From assembly GCA_000349905.1 (NCBI GenBank), contig KB722737.1, forward strand, positions 891,327 through 955,326: a stretch of 64,000 nucleotides of DNA, in the 5' to 3' direction. Origin of the DNA: Volvariella volvacea V23 (Eukaryota > Basidiomycota > Agaricomycetes > Agaricales > Pluteaceae). The notes under the pieces are model-generated. The model made no database searches. It saw only the letters and a program-made list of their open reading frames with translations, and had not been told where the DNA came from. Below, piece after piece: positions 1 through 11,145 of this stretch; position 1 is the stretch's first letter, and every line of letters starts with the position of its first letter. The position numbers and the translations under genes are program-made.

Positions 1-3000
1 GGCAGAGTCACGCCCGCCAACTCTGCAGGCCGCATCACCCCAGGCGTCACCCCGACATCCCGCACCACCGCCCGCCGGACGTTCACCAACGACTTTATCC
101 ACTCCAAGCCGTCCAATGTCGCTACAAACGCGGGTGGGGGTTACCTCGACACGTCCATGTCCACACCTGAGCCGGGGCTCATTACTTCGCCGACGTCCGC
201 GTCCGCGTTCCCGGCGGGCACGACTACGACGCCCAAGTCTGCGCGGGGACTCGGATTTGGGTTAGGGAGCCCTGGGAAGGGCAGGGTGCCTGGTCGACCC
301 CGGATTCCGAGCTCGATTGCGATGCCCCCGCCCGCCTCGCCCTCGCGCGGGCTCAACAGGTCCATCTCGCTCAACGATTCGGACGAGAGGGAGAGCTTCA
401 TCCGCAGCGGCGGCGGGGGGACAGGCGAACGAGAGCGGCCCGTCCCCGTGCCGTCCGTGTCGACGCCGACGCGGACACCGTCGCGCTCGCAGCACTTCCA
501 GCAGGTGCAACAGCAGCTGCAGATGCAGCGCCAGGAGGAGGAGGAGAGCCAGCTCGTGATTGAGGGGCTCAAGTCGCGGATCGAGGCGCTGGAGTACGAC
601 AATGAGCGGCTGCGGACGATGAACGAGGTGGCGAAGAAGACGGTCGAGGAGGCGAATAGGATGGCGGTGGAGGCGGAGAGGGAGAGGGAGGCGGCTGTGA
701 AGGCTGCTGCTGAGGCCGAGGCTGCGGCGGTCAATGCTGATGCTGCTAGTAGTGTTGCTGGTGTTAGTGTGAAAATTGAGGGCGAAGAGACTGAGCACGG
801 AGAAGAAGGTGAAAGTAAAGCGGAGGTAGACGAGGATGCGACGATGGTTAATCCACCTGCCGAAAAAGACGAGGACGGTGGCGCCGCTGCCACTGCTGCT
901 GCGGAGGTGGTGAAAGAAAAGTTGGTCGCCGTGGAGGGCGAGAGAGATGAAGCGCTAAAGAGGATTTCAAATCTTGAAGAGGAACTGCAGACCGTTCGAC
1001 GCTCCTTGGAGGAGCTGACGACTGCCAAGGAAGGCATAATTCAAGATTTGACTAACCAGTCGTCTGAGCTCAAGGAGCTCAAGGAGCTAGCTGAGCAGAG
1101 GTGTGAATTGCTGCAGACAACGATTGACGAGCAAGAGGAGGAGATCAAGAAGCTGGAGGAGACGTTGAAGGAGAGGGAGGGTAAGGAAAAGGAGGCTGAA
1201 GAGTTGATCAAGAAACAGAACGAAGAAATTTTGAATTTGACGACGTTGGTGGAGCAAGTACAGCAGGAACTTGAACAAGAGAAGGTCGAGTTGGGTGCAC
1301 AGATTGATGAGCTGAGAACAGCTGGTCAGGTATGCGAATTTGCACTTTTGTTTTCTGTTCTCGTTCTGACGATGTGTTTGTATTATAGGAAACTATTGGG
1401 TTGTACGAAGAGCAGCTCCGAGCAGCCCAAACTGCACGATACGAGCTCGAAGCCCAAATATCAACCCTAGAAGCCAACGCCCAACGTCTTCAAACAGCTT
1501 CAGGCGAGCCTCTTGCTTCCGTGCCCGCCGAACCCTCTGCCACCGAAATCGACAACGAAACGCTGCGCGAACAGGTCGCCTACCTCACCAACCGTCTCGC
1601 CGCCACCGAAGAGCGTCTAGAAGACACGCGCATGGCGACGGAGAACGAGGAGCTGGCGCTGAACGAGCGGATGGTGCAGTTGAAGGAGAAGGAGGAGCAG
1701 TGGAAGTTGGAGATGGCGGAGGAGAGGAGGGAGATTGAGAGGCTAAATAGGGCCGAGGCGAGTGCGAGGAGGAGGGCAGAGGAGGCAGAGGAGGCGTTGA
1801 GAGATGAGAGATTACATTTGGAGACGACGAGGCATGAGGTGGAAGCGTTGAGACAGGAGCTTGCAGTACGTTTGCGACATTGGAATAATGGTTTTTCGGT
1901 TTCTTATGTTTTCAAAATTTTGTTGTTGTGATTCTCTCGCTCTTTTTTTTTTTGGTTTTTTTCTCCCTGGACACTCCTTTCTTTCCCCTCCCACTCTTTT
2001 TATTTTTCTTTCATCATAAAGAATCTAGAAGGACTTGCAGGACCTACTGCGACCAATGGAGCTACTTCCGACCCTGCTACCACGACTGGCGGGAAACGAA
2101 CGAAGACTCAATACGAAAGCGAGATTGCGAGGTTACAGTCCGCTTTGGATGAAGCCACAAGATTCAACCAAGGGCCCGAGTCTTTGCAAGTCCAACTGCA
2201 GAACACAATCTCAACTTTGCAGGACGAAAATGCCGCCGTGAGTTTGGTTTATTAGATCATGTCGTTCCTGACTGATTGATGCATGTGTTTCGTTTACGCG
2301 CTTTGTTCCTTTCATTAATTTCCGTCCCTTGTCCTTTGACACCTCGTGTCATATTACCCCGCTATGACATGATGCCTTGCGTTCTTTGTTCCTTTCATTT
2401 TTCTTCCTCAAACAGCTACATCAGAAGAGCTTGGAGAACGAAGCCAAGATTGAAGCTCTGACATCTGCATTACAAGATAAAGTCGGTGAAGCAGAGACTT
2501 TGAAGAAGAAATTGAACAGAGACGTTGGAATCAACAATGGACTGCAAGACTCCAAGTCCGCTCCTTCACCTTCTATTCCCAATAAGTATGAGAAGCATGA
2601 GCTGAATGCTGCGAGGGAGGAGATCACTGGTCTAAAGTATGTGCTCGGCTTATATGTTTGGTCTCTTATAATATTAATGATACCTTGTGCGGCTCAGGCA
2701 TATCGTCCAGGAACTGCAAAAGGAGAACTTGACGTCGAGTCAACGAATGAAGCTCCTTGAGTCGGATAACAGCATGTTACAGTCTGAAGTCAACCAGCTC
2801 AAACAGGTAGAATCGCATTACGTTGAATTTTGACCAGACTCGTTGACGTTGTGAATATAGGAGGTTCAAATACTCGAGGGTAACCTTGACAAGAGCCTTG
2901 CTGAAGCAGGGACTAGTTCTGTTGACGATGCGTCCGAAGTCTCAAACGCAGATGTGGATACACTGCGTCGTCTGCTTAAAGAACAAAGGAGTCGCTATGA

Positions 3001-3691
3001 GGTATATACACGAGAGTTTATGTCTTAGGTGCTTGGTTGATAATAATGCCCCCATGTAGGCCGAGACCGAGCAGATGAGGAAGAAGTTGACAGAAGTTGA
3101 GATGACTTCGAATCGTAAGATTCATGACGTACGTGGATTGTAACTTCCTTTGATAGGTGGAAGGAAACTGAGGTTCCTTTCTTTGTAGCTTAACAAGGAA
3201 ATCAGCGAACTCGAGGTCTTGATTGAATCCAAGGTCTGCCTACCCCTATCAAACCTCAAGCCGAGCACTCCTCATCCCCTTCCCACTCACAGATCTACCG
3301 CGAAGACGAGCTAGAACAAGAGCTCGAGCAAATGAAATCCAAACTCTCCCGACACAAGAAAACCTCCAAAAACGGGTCCGAAACCACTCCTCCTCGCCGC
3401 TCCTTCTCGTCCTCCTCCAACAATAGACCCAACAGTCTCATCAGCATAAGTAGTAGCAACACCAACAGCTCACAAACGAACTTGGGTCAGCCAGTTTGTG
3501 AGATGTGTGAACAACCGGGACATGATATCTTCAACTGCACGCTGTTGAATGAAGGCCCTGCTACGACGAATCAGTCCTCGACTTCTCAACCAAAGGTTAA
3601 TGGGAAGACGATGCAGGACTTGTATTGTGAGGATTGCGAAGGGTATGGGCACACCGCTGTGAATTGTCCACATTCCCTCGATGTCTTCTAG
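1..3691 (+). CDS. CLIP-170-family microtubule plus-end protein, 5' truncated
   Basis: Cytoplasmic linker protein that tracks growing microtubule ends. Frame 1 is open from base 1, so the start and the expected N-terminal CAP-Gly domain lie outside the window. Exons that keep frame: <1-1329, 1389-1865, 2022-2237, 2416-2636, 2698-2806, 2861-3001, 3060-3128, 3189-3233 and 3293-3691. The first ~160 residues are a Ser/Pro/Gly-rich linker. They are followed by a long coiled coil rich in E, K, L and Q running through exons 1-8. The C-terminus carries two zinc knuckles of the form C-x2-C-x4-H-x4-C (CEMCEQPGHDIFNC near 3500-3541 and CEDCEGYGHTAVNC near 3627-3668). Coiled coil plus terminal knuckles is the CLIP-170 architecture; the knuckles recruit dynactin in animals. 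I infer the same role. The CAP-Gly domain itself is not visible. Confidence 0.85.
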
Positions 3692-4040
3692 GTGAGCTAA
3701 GATGGAGTTATTTCGATACATTTACACACGCCCTTGCCTTCGTCGTTTTTTTGACCTGGCTTGGTTTCGCATTTTTTTTATTTGATGAAGGACAGGGAAG
3801 TGGGTACTAGTATCAGGTTATTTAGTTTCGTCTCTTCTTGTCGATATAAAATGTTTCCTTCCTTTTTTTCAAACCCATTTGTACATGTCTATATTGGCAT
3901 CTTCCTCTCTTTGATGGATCGATTCAAATTGATTGCACGCACAGTACTAGTCATCATGCTACCACTTCGCGTACCGTACACTCGTTTGTTTATGCTGTTT
4001 GTTGGAACATTATATATACCCTTTAATTTCCTGGATATGC

Positions 4041-4046
4041 AATAAA
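4041..4046 (+). terminator. possible polyadenylation signal (AATAAA)
   Basis: A perfect AATAAA lies 350 bases after the stop of the CLIP-170-like gene, in the non-coding stretch 3692-4229. No other gene signal was seen in that stretch. Fungal poly(A) signals are loose, so this is suggestive only. Confidence 0.3.
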
Positions 4047-4229
4047 AGCCCATGCATTTTACAGACCCGACCCCTGGCTTCACTGATCATCATTTTGCAT
4101 CACAATGTCGACAGATGGCACATAGCTGCCTGATCTCCCTTGCCAACGCTGGCGCCTGTACCATGTTAGCCATCAGAAGTCAGAATTCTCAACGTGCCAC
4201 TCACTGCTGTATTTGCAAAAGCAGATGAA

Positions 4230-6339
4230 TTAATGCTCGCAAAGCGATATCTGTCTTGTCATATATGCGTCGTTACTTAGCAGTACAAAGTTCTTTCTTT
4301 CCTCGATCAACTCCAACCTCGGCTCCTTCGCTTCGTTCATAGAGACCGGGAATTCATCAACATCATCGAATATCAAGTCCTGCAACTCGGCGGGCAGGTC
4401 CTTGACTGCCCCATCCCTCGCTTTAAATGAAATACCATTCTGACGGATTTCGTCCTCCCACCAGTCTTTCCTCTGACAAGGTACATTAGCCCTGCTGATA
4501 ATGCGAATGCTTGGGTCCAATAGGAATAGTGCCAAAATTTTCCTATGGCCAGGATTAGTGGGATCGGCTAATTTGAAAGGCTGGACCTGGTGTTGCAGGA
4601 TATTCGGGAACGTCAGGAGGCGACCTTCGCGTGTCTCAACTGAGCCCAAAGCTTGAACTGAGTCGGACCAGTTTTGGAGTCGGTGACCCAACGATCGTGG
4701 TTTTGTCTATAGGATACGGCAGACAAGTAGCCTGCATCAGCCTGATGCCGGAAGGCAAGATGGCTGGGTGTAATGTCGTAGTAATATAACGCGGTAGCGC
4801 ATATATGTTCGTTCTGGCACGCATGGAGATTAGTCCCAAGTTAATTGTGGAGATAGGATGTTGGGCTTACTAATTGTCCTTCCACATGCCAGGTCCCACC
4901 TCCATACTCTGGCTTCTCGGGTGTGAGGTGGATATTGGCCAACTTAACAATAATTTGTAGTCCTCGTCAAATCGACAACTTTACTCTCAGGATGCACTTT
5001 GGGATCCTTCCACTGAGGCGCATCTGGCACGACGACGGATCCAAATCGAGCTTCCTCCCAATAATACACTTCTTCGTCGTTCGAATCATAATCCGCTTCA
5101 TACTTCACTTTCTCATAAGGGATCCTCGGCGAAGGGATATCGCGCCAAGGATGCTTCAGAGGGGTCAGAGTTCTGTTCCATAGGGGAATGGCACAGGATA
5201 TCACACTTTCGATAACTTGGTATAATCGAGCGTGTCTGTCGGGATGCAAATTATTGATATAGCTTGTTATCCTGTCAAGTAATACAAGGATCTCAACTTC
5301 GGCTTGAGCTCTGTATGAAGAGAAATACATACTTGGATTTAATCTTCCCTTGGTTATCCATACCAATGTCGACCTCACAAGGCAACCACTGAAATCGAGC
5401 ACTATACGGGGTGTATCTAGGTGGCTCTCCAAAATTCCACCATGAAAATGTTTGCTCTATGTCCTTCTTCTCGGATATCGCTGTAATTTTTCCTTCCCCA
5501 CACCTCTTCACACAGTCTTCTAAATTCGTCAGGCTTTCCTCCAATATTCTCGTCCTCCCGTAAATAAGAGGGAATAAAGATGGGTGCACCAAAACCAAAA
5601 CCTTGCCATCTGAGCCAGGGTGCCAATCTTTGTCTTTCTCCAGGATATCCTCGAGAGGCTTGACTGCCTTGCGAAGCAAAGACTTCAATTCATGTCGGAC
5701 TGCAATGTCGGACTACGTCCCCATTAAAAACGCTGATGCACCCTGTTGCTTGATAAATCTTGGCACGATAGCGGAGCTCGTTAATACACCATTCCATCCA
5801 TGGCAGGCGTTATATCCTGGCTGTTGTCGGAGAGCGCCTCGGTTTTCCATTTAGTGACGATTTCGTCATTAAAGATCTGTATGCGCGTCCCAATGATATT
5901 TAATCGCATCTTTCGGACAGAGAATCGGGGGGCCTTACCTTTTTATCCCAGTCTGGTTTATCTGTAATAGTATTCATGATTGTAACATCGTAATCTCTCG
6001 AAACATCAAAGGCGGGAATTTGCAACTGATTCATTCAAACCCACATCCATCAGTCTTTCAATCGCTTTCACGAGTAATAATGTCTGCGTACCACCCGCTG
6101 TTGTGCTTGGTTTCCTTGACGTTCGTTGCATTAGGAAACATAAAGGTCAGGTTGGGGGTATAGTTCACGGGTAAACCAAACCCAGGAAGCTGAAATCTAG
6201 TAGGAACAAGAACGTCGTCTTCTTCTCCCGATGATTCCGTGAGTGGGGGCGAGTTCGCTTGAACATCGACGCTGAGGTCTTCGGTGGATTCAAAGGGACT
6301 GTCGGTGTCGATGTCGGACATGAGGGCGCCTGATGACAA
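4230..6339 (-). pseudogene. DUF4246-family protein, broken by several frame shifts
   Basis: Fungal DUF4246 family, which resembles 2-oxoglutarate/Fe(II) oxygenases; function not established. Family landmarks are seen in order: LPGFGLP (about 6165-6190), TDKPDWDKK, VHPSLFPLIYGR (about 5545-5590), FQWLPCEVD, SYINNLHP, IPLWNRTL, KLANIHLTPEKPEYGGGTWH (about 4890-4950), NEHICATALYYYD, and GRLLTFPN...PGHRKILALFLLDP near the C-terminus. They do not stay in one spliceable frame. Shifts not explained by introns occur near 5791-5803 (ITPAM to WCINELRYRA), 5708-5721, 4961-4974 (just before KLANIH) and 4681-4696. Introns elsewhere, such as the one before NEHI, look normal. Four breaks in one gene, with neighbours intact, favour a pseudogene. 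Scattered assembly indels are the alternative. Confidence 0.7.
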
Positions 6340-6603
6340 GAGTACTAATGAAGAGAAGGTATTGAAGCGGCTTCAGATGCGCAGAAGAGCTGGGCAATCA
6401 TGATTATTTATAGAATCCTGTTCACCTATTGACCCGACGGGAGCGATGGGAGCCTGCGTGCCAAGACATGATGTGACCACAGTTCGTTCTTATCTCTGAG
6501 TCAAGTTCACTAGCCTTTGGGAGAGCGAACAGGTTCTGACCCGACAAGCCCATGATTCAGAGTCATTATATTAGTTTGTGCTTGTTTATAATACGATAAA
6601 CCC

Positions 6604-8028
6604 TCATTCCAGTCTCGATGCTAGGATCGTAACATCATCCATCCAACGGAAATCAGCTTCTACGGTCATCAAAGGGCATACTTTCTCCAAGTCATCGTCG
6701 CCCAGTCCATATCTAAGCAATTTCAGGGCTAGGTTGGGCTCGTTTCTGATGTACGATGACCCAATAATCCCACCGAGGACATCAACCCAAGTCTTCCCCA
6801 TCTGATCCAACTCTATTCCTAGGTCTTCGTAAAGATCCGCTAATCCATCTGTACACATAACAAGATATTTTGGGCAGTCTTTAAGCAGCGTTGACTTGAG
6901 ATCGATGTGCTGAACTTCTGCATAATTCGAGACATATGGGGGCGTGTGGTTCCGGGCGAGATATTCCCCAAGTCCTACGGCAGCACTGTATCCAACCTCG
7001 TGGTTCTTGAATACCTTGTTTGTATAGACTAGTGGAAGTTTGAACATGCAATCACCGATGGCTTTTACACATGTGAGTCCGAGTATCAAAAGTATCCAGT
7101 GAGCTCACCTCGAGTAACAGCCAGCGCACCCAAAATTCTCTCGTCGACAATGCATTCCTGTTCGTTGGGGTGTTCATTCCGAATCCTTTCTTCCTCAAAC
7201 GGGTCCGACGCATTATGGTACCCACTCAGCAGCATGACTTCCCACCCCCATAATTGCTTGAAGCCGAGTACTGCAACAGTTCTAGTTATTATGTGCAGAT
7301 GATCACGAATGCAACCTTACTTACCAGCTCGACAGTCCCCTAGACTTGCTACCCATAAGTTCGACTCATCCGGGTCTGTCAACGCCACCAAAACAGTTGA
7401 ACCTCTCAAGCATCTAGCAACTGCATCAAACGGCTTCTCGCCATCCCAGCCCTCCCGCTTGTCGTTGATCCACTGACTAATCTGTTCATCCGGCATCGTG
7501 CTCAACCTTGCTGCGTCAGGAAATAACGTCAATACCTTGCTCATCAACTTCTCGTCCAGTCGCTCGATCGAGTTCCTCAATACATTCGACACGATGGCTG
7601 GCGGCAAGCTCCCTGAATGAGTGGCATATATCGAGAAGTGCGCTCGCAAGTTCGTTTCGACAATTTCCGGAAGATGGAGCTTGACCCAGTCTACGGTCTC
7701 GTGTCCGGCATGACCTATGAAGTTATTAGTGCATTTTATCAGTGCTCTTAATGGGCCAAGGACACAATCAAGAATTACACCTACCATCAAGCACGGCCCT
7801 AAATTTCCACTTGCCATTCGGCATCGGTAGCTCTGCAATCACATATCTATCCTGCATCCTATGGACGGGGTTACGGGATGGCTGGAACGTGACCACATCT
7901 GTGCCTAATTCTGTATGCGCGGAAGACGCAGAGCGAAGTTCCTCAGATAGTAATGGTTCCGGTATGTAAGTGTAGTCCCATTCCCTGTGGTCGTTAAATC
8001 CAAGGTCTGTTTTGTGCTTCTCTGCCAT
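6604..8028 (-). CDS. PPM/PP2C-type protein phosphatase, PDP-like (copy 1)
   Basis: Metal-dependent Ser/Thr phosphatase of the PPM family, most like the pyruvate dehydrogenase phosphatase branch. Four exons on the minus strand, 7785-8028, 7325-7714, 7109-7270 and 6604-7061, join to 417 codons without a break. Motifs in order: DRYVI (metal-site D), DGHAGH split by the first intron, GSTVLVAL...LWVASLGDCRA, SGYHN...E..RI..EHP, TRAIGD, MCTDGLAD, and a final MDDVTILASRLE supplying the last metal-binding Asp. All signature residues of a working enzyme are present. No transit peptide is obvious, so mitochondrial targeting is unproven. A diverged paralogue with the same intron positions lies at 22420-23875. 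Substrate unknown. Confidence 0.85.
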
Positions 8029-8958
8029 GATTACGCGTTTGAGTATCCTGTGTGGCCCTTGCAGTTGTGGGAGAACTGAATGGCGGAAATACGAATATTA
8101 AGTCGCGTGGTCCTCGGTTCTGATCGAGTGGGGAAGCTGTCAAAGATGCTGGTAACAAAGGAGGTAAAACGAAGTGGTAAATGTGGTTCTGGGGGAAAGT
8201 GTGGGGTGGCATAAGAGCCTCTGGTACAATTAAATACCCCAAGCACTGGGTGGCACACTGCACTGCACCTCTTTGTCAAAGGCGTGATCAATAGATTGAT
8301 AAGGAAAGAGGATACAATGCGCGCGTGCCTCAGCCGAGTCATCCAATGCGCCTCAGGGCTGGGACTCATTAGTTAATTAGGGGGCGCGACTTGGTCGGTG
8401 GCGCTTGCGCCTCACAATGGGCTTTTGTGCATGCCCACCAATCACCATGACGCGTTGGTACAACAATACCGATGCATTGTGTCGTTGCAATTCGCGTCGT
8501 AGGCGTTAGCACGGTGGCCTTTGGGCTGTTGTCACATTTGGGATAGATCAATGAGATTGCGACCTTCTATACACGGTAGTGGGCGGCCAGCTTTTCGACC
8601 CTTGGTGGATTCGAAGCACCGAAGTATGCGGACGCCGTTCGGTTGTGGGACCACTGCTGTGTCATGCTAGGGAAATTGAACGTGGGTATGGTATCATGTA
8701 TTTACGTCACAATACACCTATCGCAGTGTGGTGGTTTGAATTTGAAGTCTGCCTGCATATAACGTGTTCTCTCATATGGCTCACGAGGTATTGCTACCGA
8801 GGAGCTTTGGCTCGAACGAATGCATAGGAACTAGTTAAGTGTATGAAGATGGAAAAAATTATGATGGAAGTGTATGCGCTGCCCAAAAAGGATGCAAGGT
8901 TTAAGAGGAGTGGGGGGTATAACCAGTCGATGAGGAACGCGAAATGAAAGGATATATA
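8029..8958. other. intergenic region without recognisable gene
   Basis: Between the PP2C start and the 3' end of the broken membrane-protein gene. Open frames are short, lack recognisable motifs and have no convincing splice partners. The PP2C promoter should lie in the first few hundred bases. Confidence 0.5.
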
Positions 8959-10436
8959 CTAGATGTGGGGGATGTAGTCCAACCACTTGACATCTTGGAA
9001 GGCAGAGGGAGGAAGATCTCGAAGAGCGAATAGAGGCAAAACTAGGAGTGCAATGCGGGCAAGAGTATACGCGATGACTCCGCTATGTACAAAGACAATT
9101 AATAGGATTGGACTGACTACGTTACTGACCATTGAATTCCAAGACTCCTCAGCAGCGGTGGCAATGGACCCTGCGCAGAGAAATACGATTGGTTCGACAG
9201 TAATAATGATTGACAATGTTCTTCATAGGTCCCGTTCAATATCAGTAGGAAACTGGAAATTCTACCCAACGAGATGAATTCCTCCGAAGAGGACACCAAT
9301 TAGGAGGAACAGCGACGTTGCTACGCCCGTTGCGTCATCGGACAGTTCTCCGCCATAATACGGGCCAACGCATACAGAACTTCTAAATTCTGCATAACTT
9401 ATCATGTCAGTTAAGGGCGAAAAAAGAGCCTCAAAGAGTTTCTTAACCAACCACTTCCAAAACACCTCGATAAATGGCCGCGTCTTCCTCTCCATCGACA
9501 TCCTCTGCCAAATAGCGCTCTTTGACCCCACAGACCGCCACGTCCACCCAATCCATATTTCCGAGTAAGCATCGGATACCCCGAGGCTCTCCCTAGCAAT
9601 CCGTAACGGCCCACCGGATCGACTGCCGTCCTTCTTGAAGTATATCGGATATTGTGCATTCAGTGGCTTGCTCCGCCAAAGGAAATATGTAATAATATTC
9701 AACGTCGCAAAAGCTAGAGTGACCAACTCTAGCTGAGTTATGACAAGACTTTGAGCGTGGCGCGCGATGCATTGGACCACAAACCAAGAGGTTTGCACGA
9801 CAACGATCGCCTTGGTGAGGAGATCTCCTTTAGCTTTATTTCTTCCTCTGGGATAGTCGGGAGTAAGACTCTTTTCTCCTGGAAATCCTTCTCACCGATC
9901 CGCACGTTGCCCTCTACATCCATAGTCACCACCCTATACTCACTTCCATCCTCTCTCATCAAGCCACCCATGACCACAAGAAAGCCGTGTGTCATCGTCC
10001 AACCATAACCTACTGCGTCTTAGTTCATTCAATTCCACCAGGTAGATTAAAATCGCATATATCTGTACTCTCTTGCAATTCTCGACGCGGCCAACCGTTG
10101 GCGCAGAGCCATCACGATCACAACCTCTGGAGCAAGTAGCGCATACACGCTCATCTTCACCTTCTCCCACAACCTTCTCCTCTTCGAAGAATTGGGATCC
10201 GGCATGTTAGGGTGAATGGCAACATAGGTGCAAACGAAGATCGTTCCCAGACAGTTCCAAACGAGTTCCCAAGTCGACCGAATCTTGGATGGGTCACGGA
10301 TGCGATCTGATGCGGCAACAAAGGCATTGAGGACAGGTGAGATGGGAGGAACAGGTCTTTCGGGAGGCAAAGAGCTCGCAACTGGGTGAGCGAGTGTGCG
10401 TGAGAGGAGGAACACGAAGAGCGTCCCTAGAAGCAT
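8959..10436 (-). pseudogene. multi-pass membrane protein of a basidiomycete-expanded family, disrupted
   Basis: The N-terminus from 10436 is a signal-peptide-like or membrane segment (MLLGTLFVFLLSRTLAHP). It is followed by landmarks I associate with a large uncharacterised Agaricomycete membrane-protein family: GTIFVCTYVAIHPNMP, ALRQRLAASRIARE, GWTMTHGFLVVMGG, KGDLLTKAIVVVQTSWF, VQCIARHAQSL, a transmembrane stretch with LELVTLAFATLN, GVLFGGIHL, and a C-terminal LPPSAFQDVKWLDYIPHI ending at 8959. Two in-frame stops sit where I expect Trp: TAG at 9262-9264 and TGA at 9223-9225, with coding-like sequence continuing on both sides. A frame shift lies near 9828-9842, before KGDLLTK. The junction after ARE near 10080 could not be resolved. 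Function of the family is unknown. Confidence 0.65.
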
Positions 10437-11145
10437 GGTGGTAGACGAGAAGAAGGCTGTCTCGTCAAGACAAGAAGCAAGTCCAATTAACGTGAGGTCA
10501 GCTGTTCGCGTCTATCTGATAGACGCGCAGACCGTGGCTGAAGAAGACCTCTGGAGTCAACTTGAGTCTGAACAAGCCCATTTCGAGATACTCCTTGGGC
10601 AATAGCCCCTTTTGGTCAATTATCACAAACTAAAATGTAGTGGCTCGATGCGGTTTCTGCTGATGACGGCAATGGTGTCGGGAACTATGTAGCGTTCAGT
10701 TGCTGTGTCGCTGAGCGCACTACTCAAAAAGATACTGATGTCACAGAGTGTGACAATTAAAAATCAAACCAGTTGGNNNNNNNNNNNNNNNNNNNNNNNN
10801 NNNNNNNNNNNNNNNNNNNNNNNNNNNNNNNNNNNNNNNNNNNNNNNNNNNNNNNNNNNNNNNNNNNNNNNNNNNNTGAGATGGTGGCTTATAACAGTCC
10901 AAGCACCATGCAGTGTTCAACATTATAGAACCATAAATGAGATTAATAGGTCGTGCCCCTCGTTCAAGTATCGACCATAGTAGCACGATATCGATATAAC
11001 ATAAATATGATGATGTATCCAAATTAAATTGCAACGCCTAGCAAGTCCAAGCACGAAAACGGAAACGAAATGAGACAAGCAAAAGCGCAAGAGATAGCTC
11101 TCCCTATCACAAAAAGGTATCGCAGCACAAACCCCTAGCCAAAAC
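10437..11145. other. intergenic region with assembly gap
   Basis: No gene recognised. Bases 10777-10876 are a 100-N scaffold gap, probably of arbitrary length. Confidence 0.6.

Noticed and set aside
141..1037. 298-codon open frame on the minus strand, Ser/Ala-rich
   Set aside because: Antisense shadow of the CLIP-170 coiled-coil exon; composition mirrors GC-rich third positions, with no motifs.
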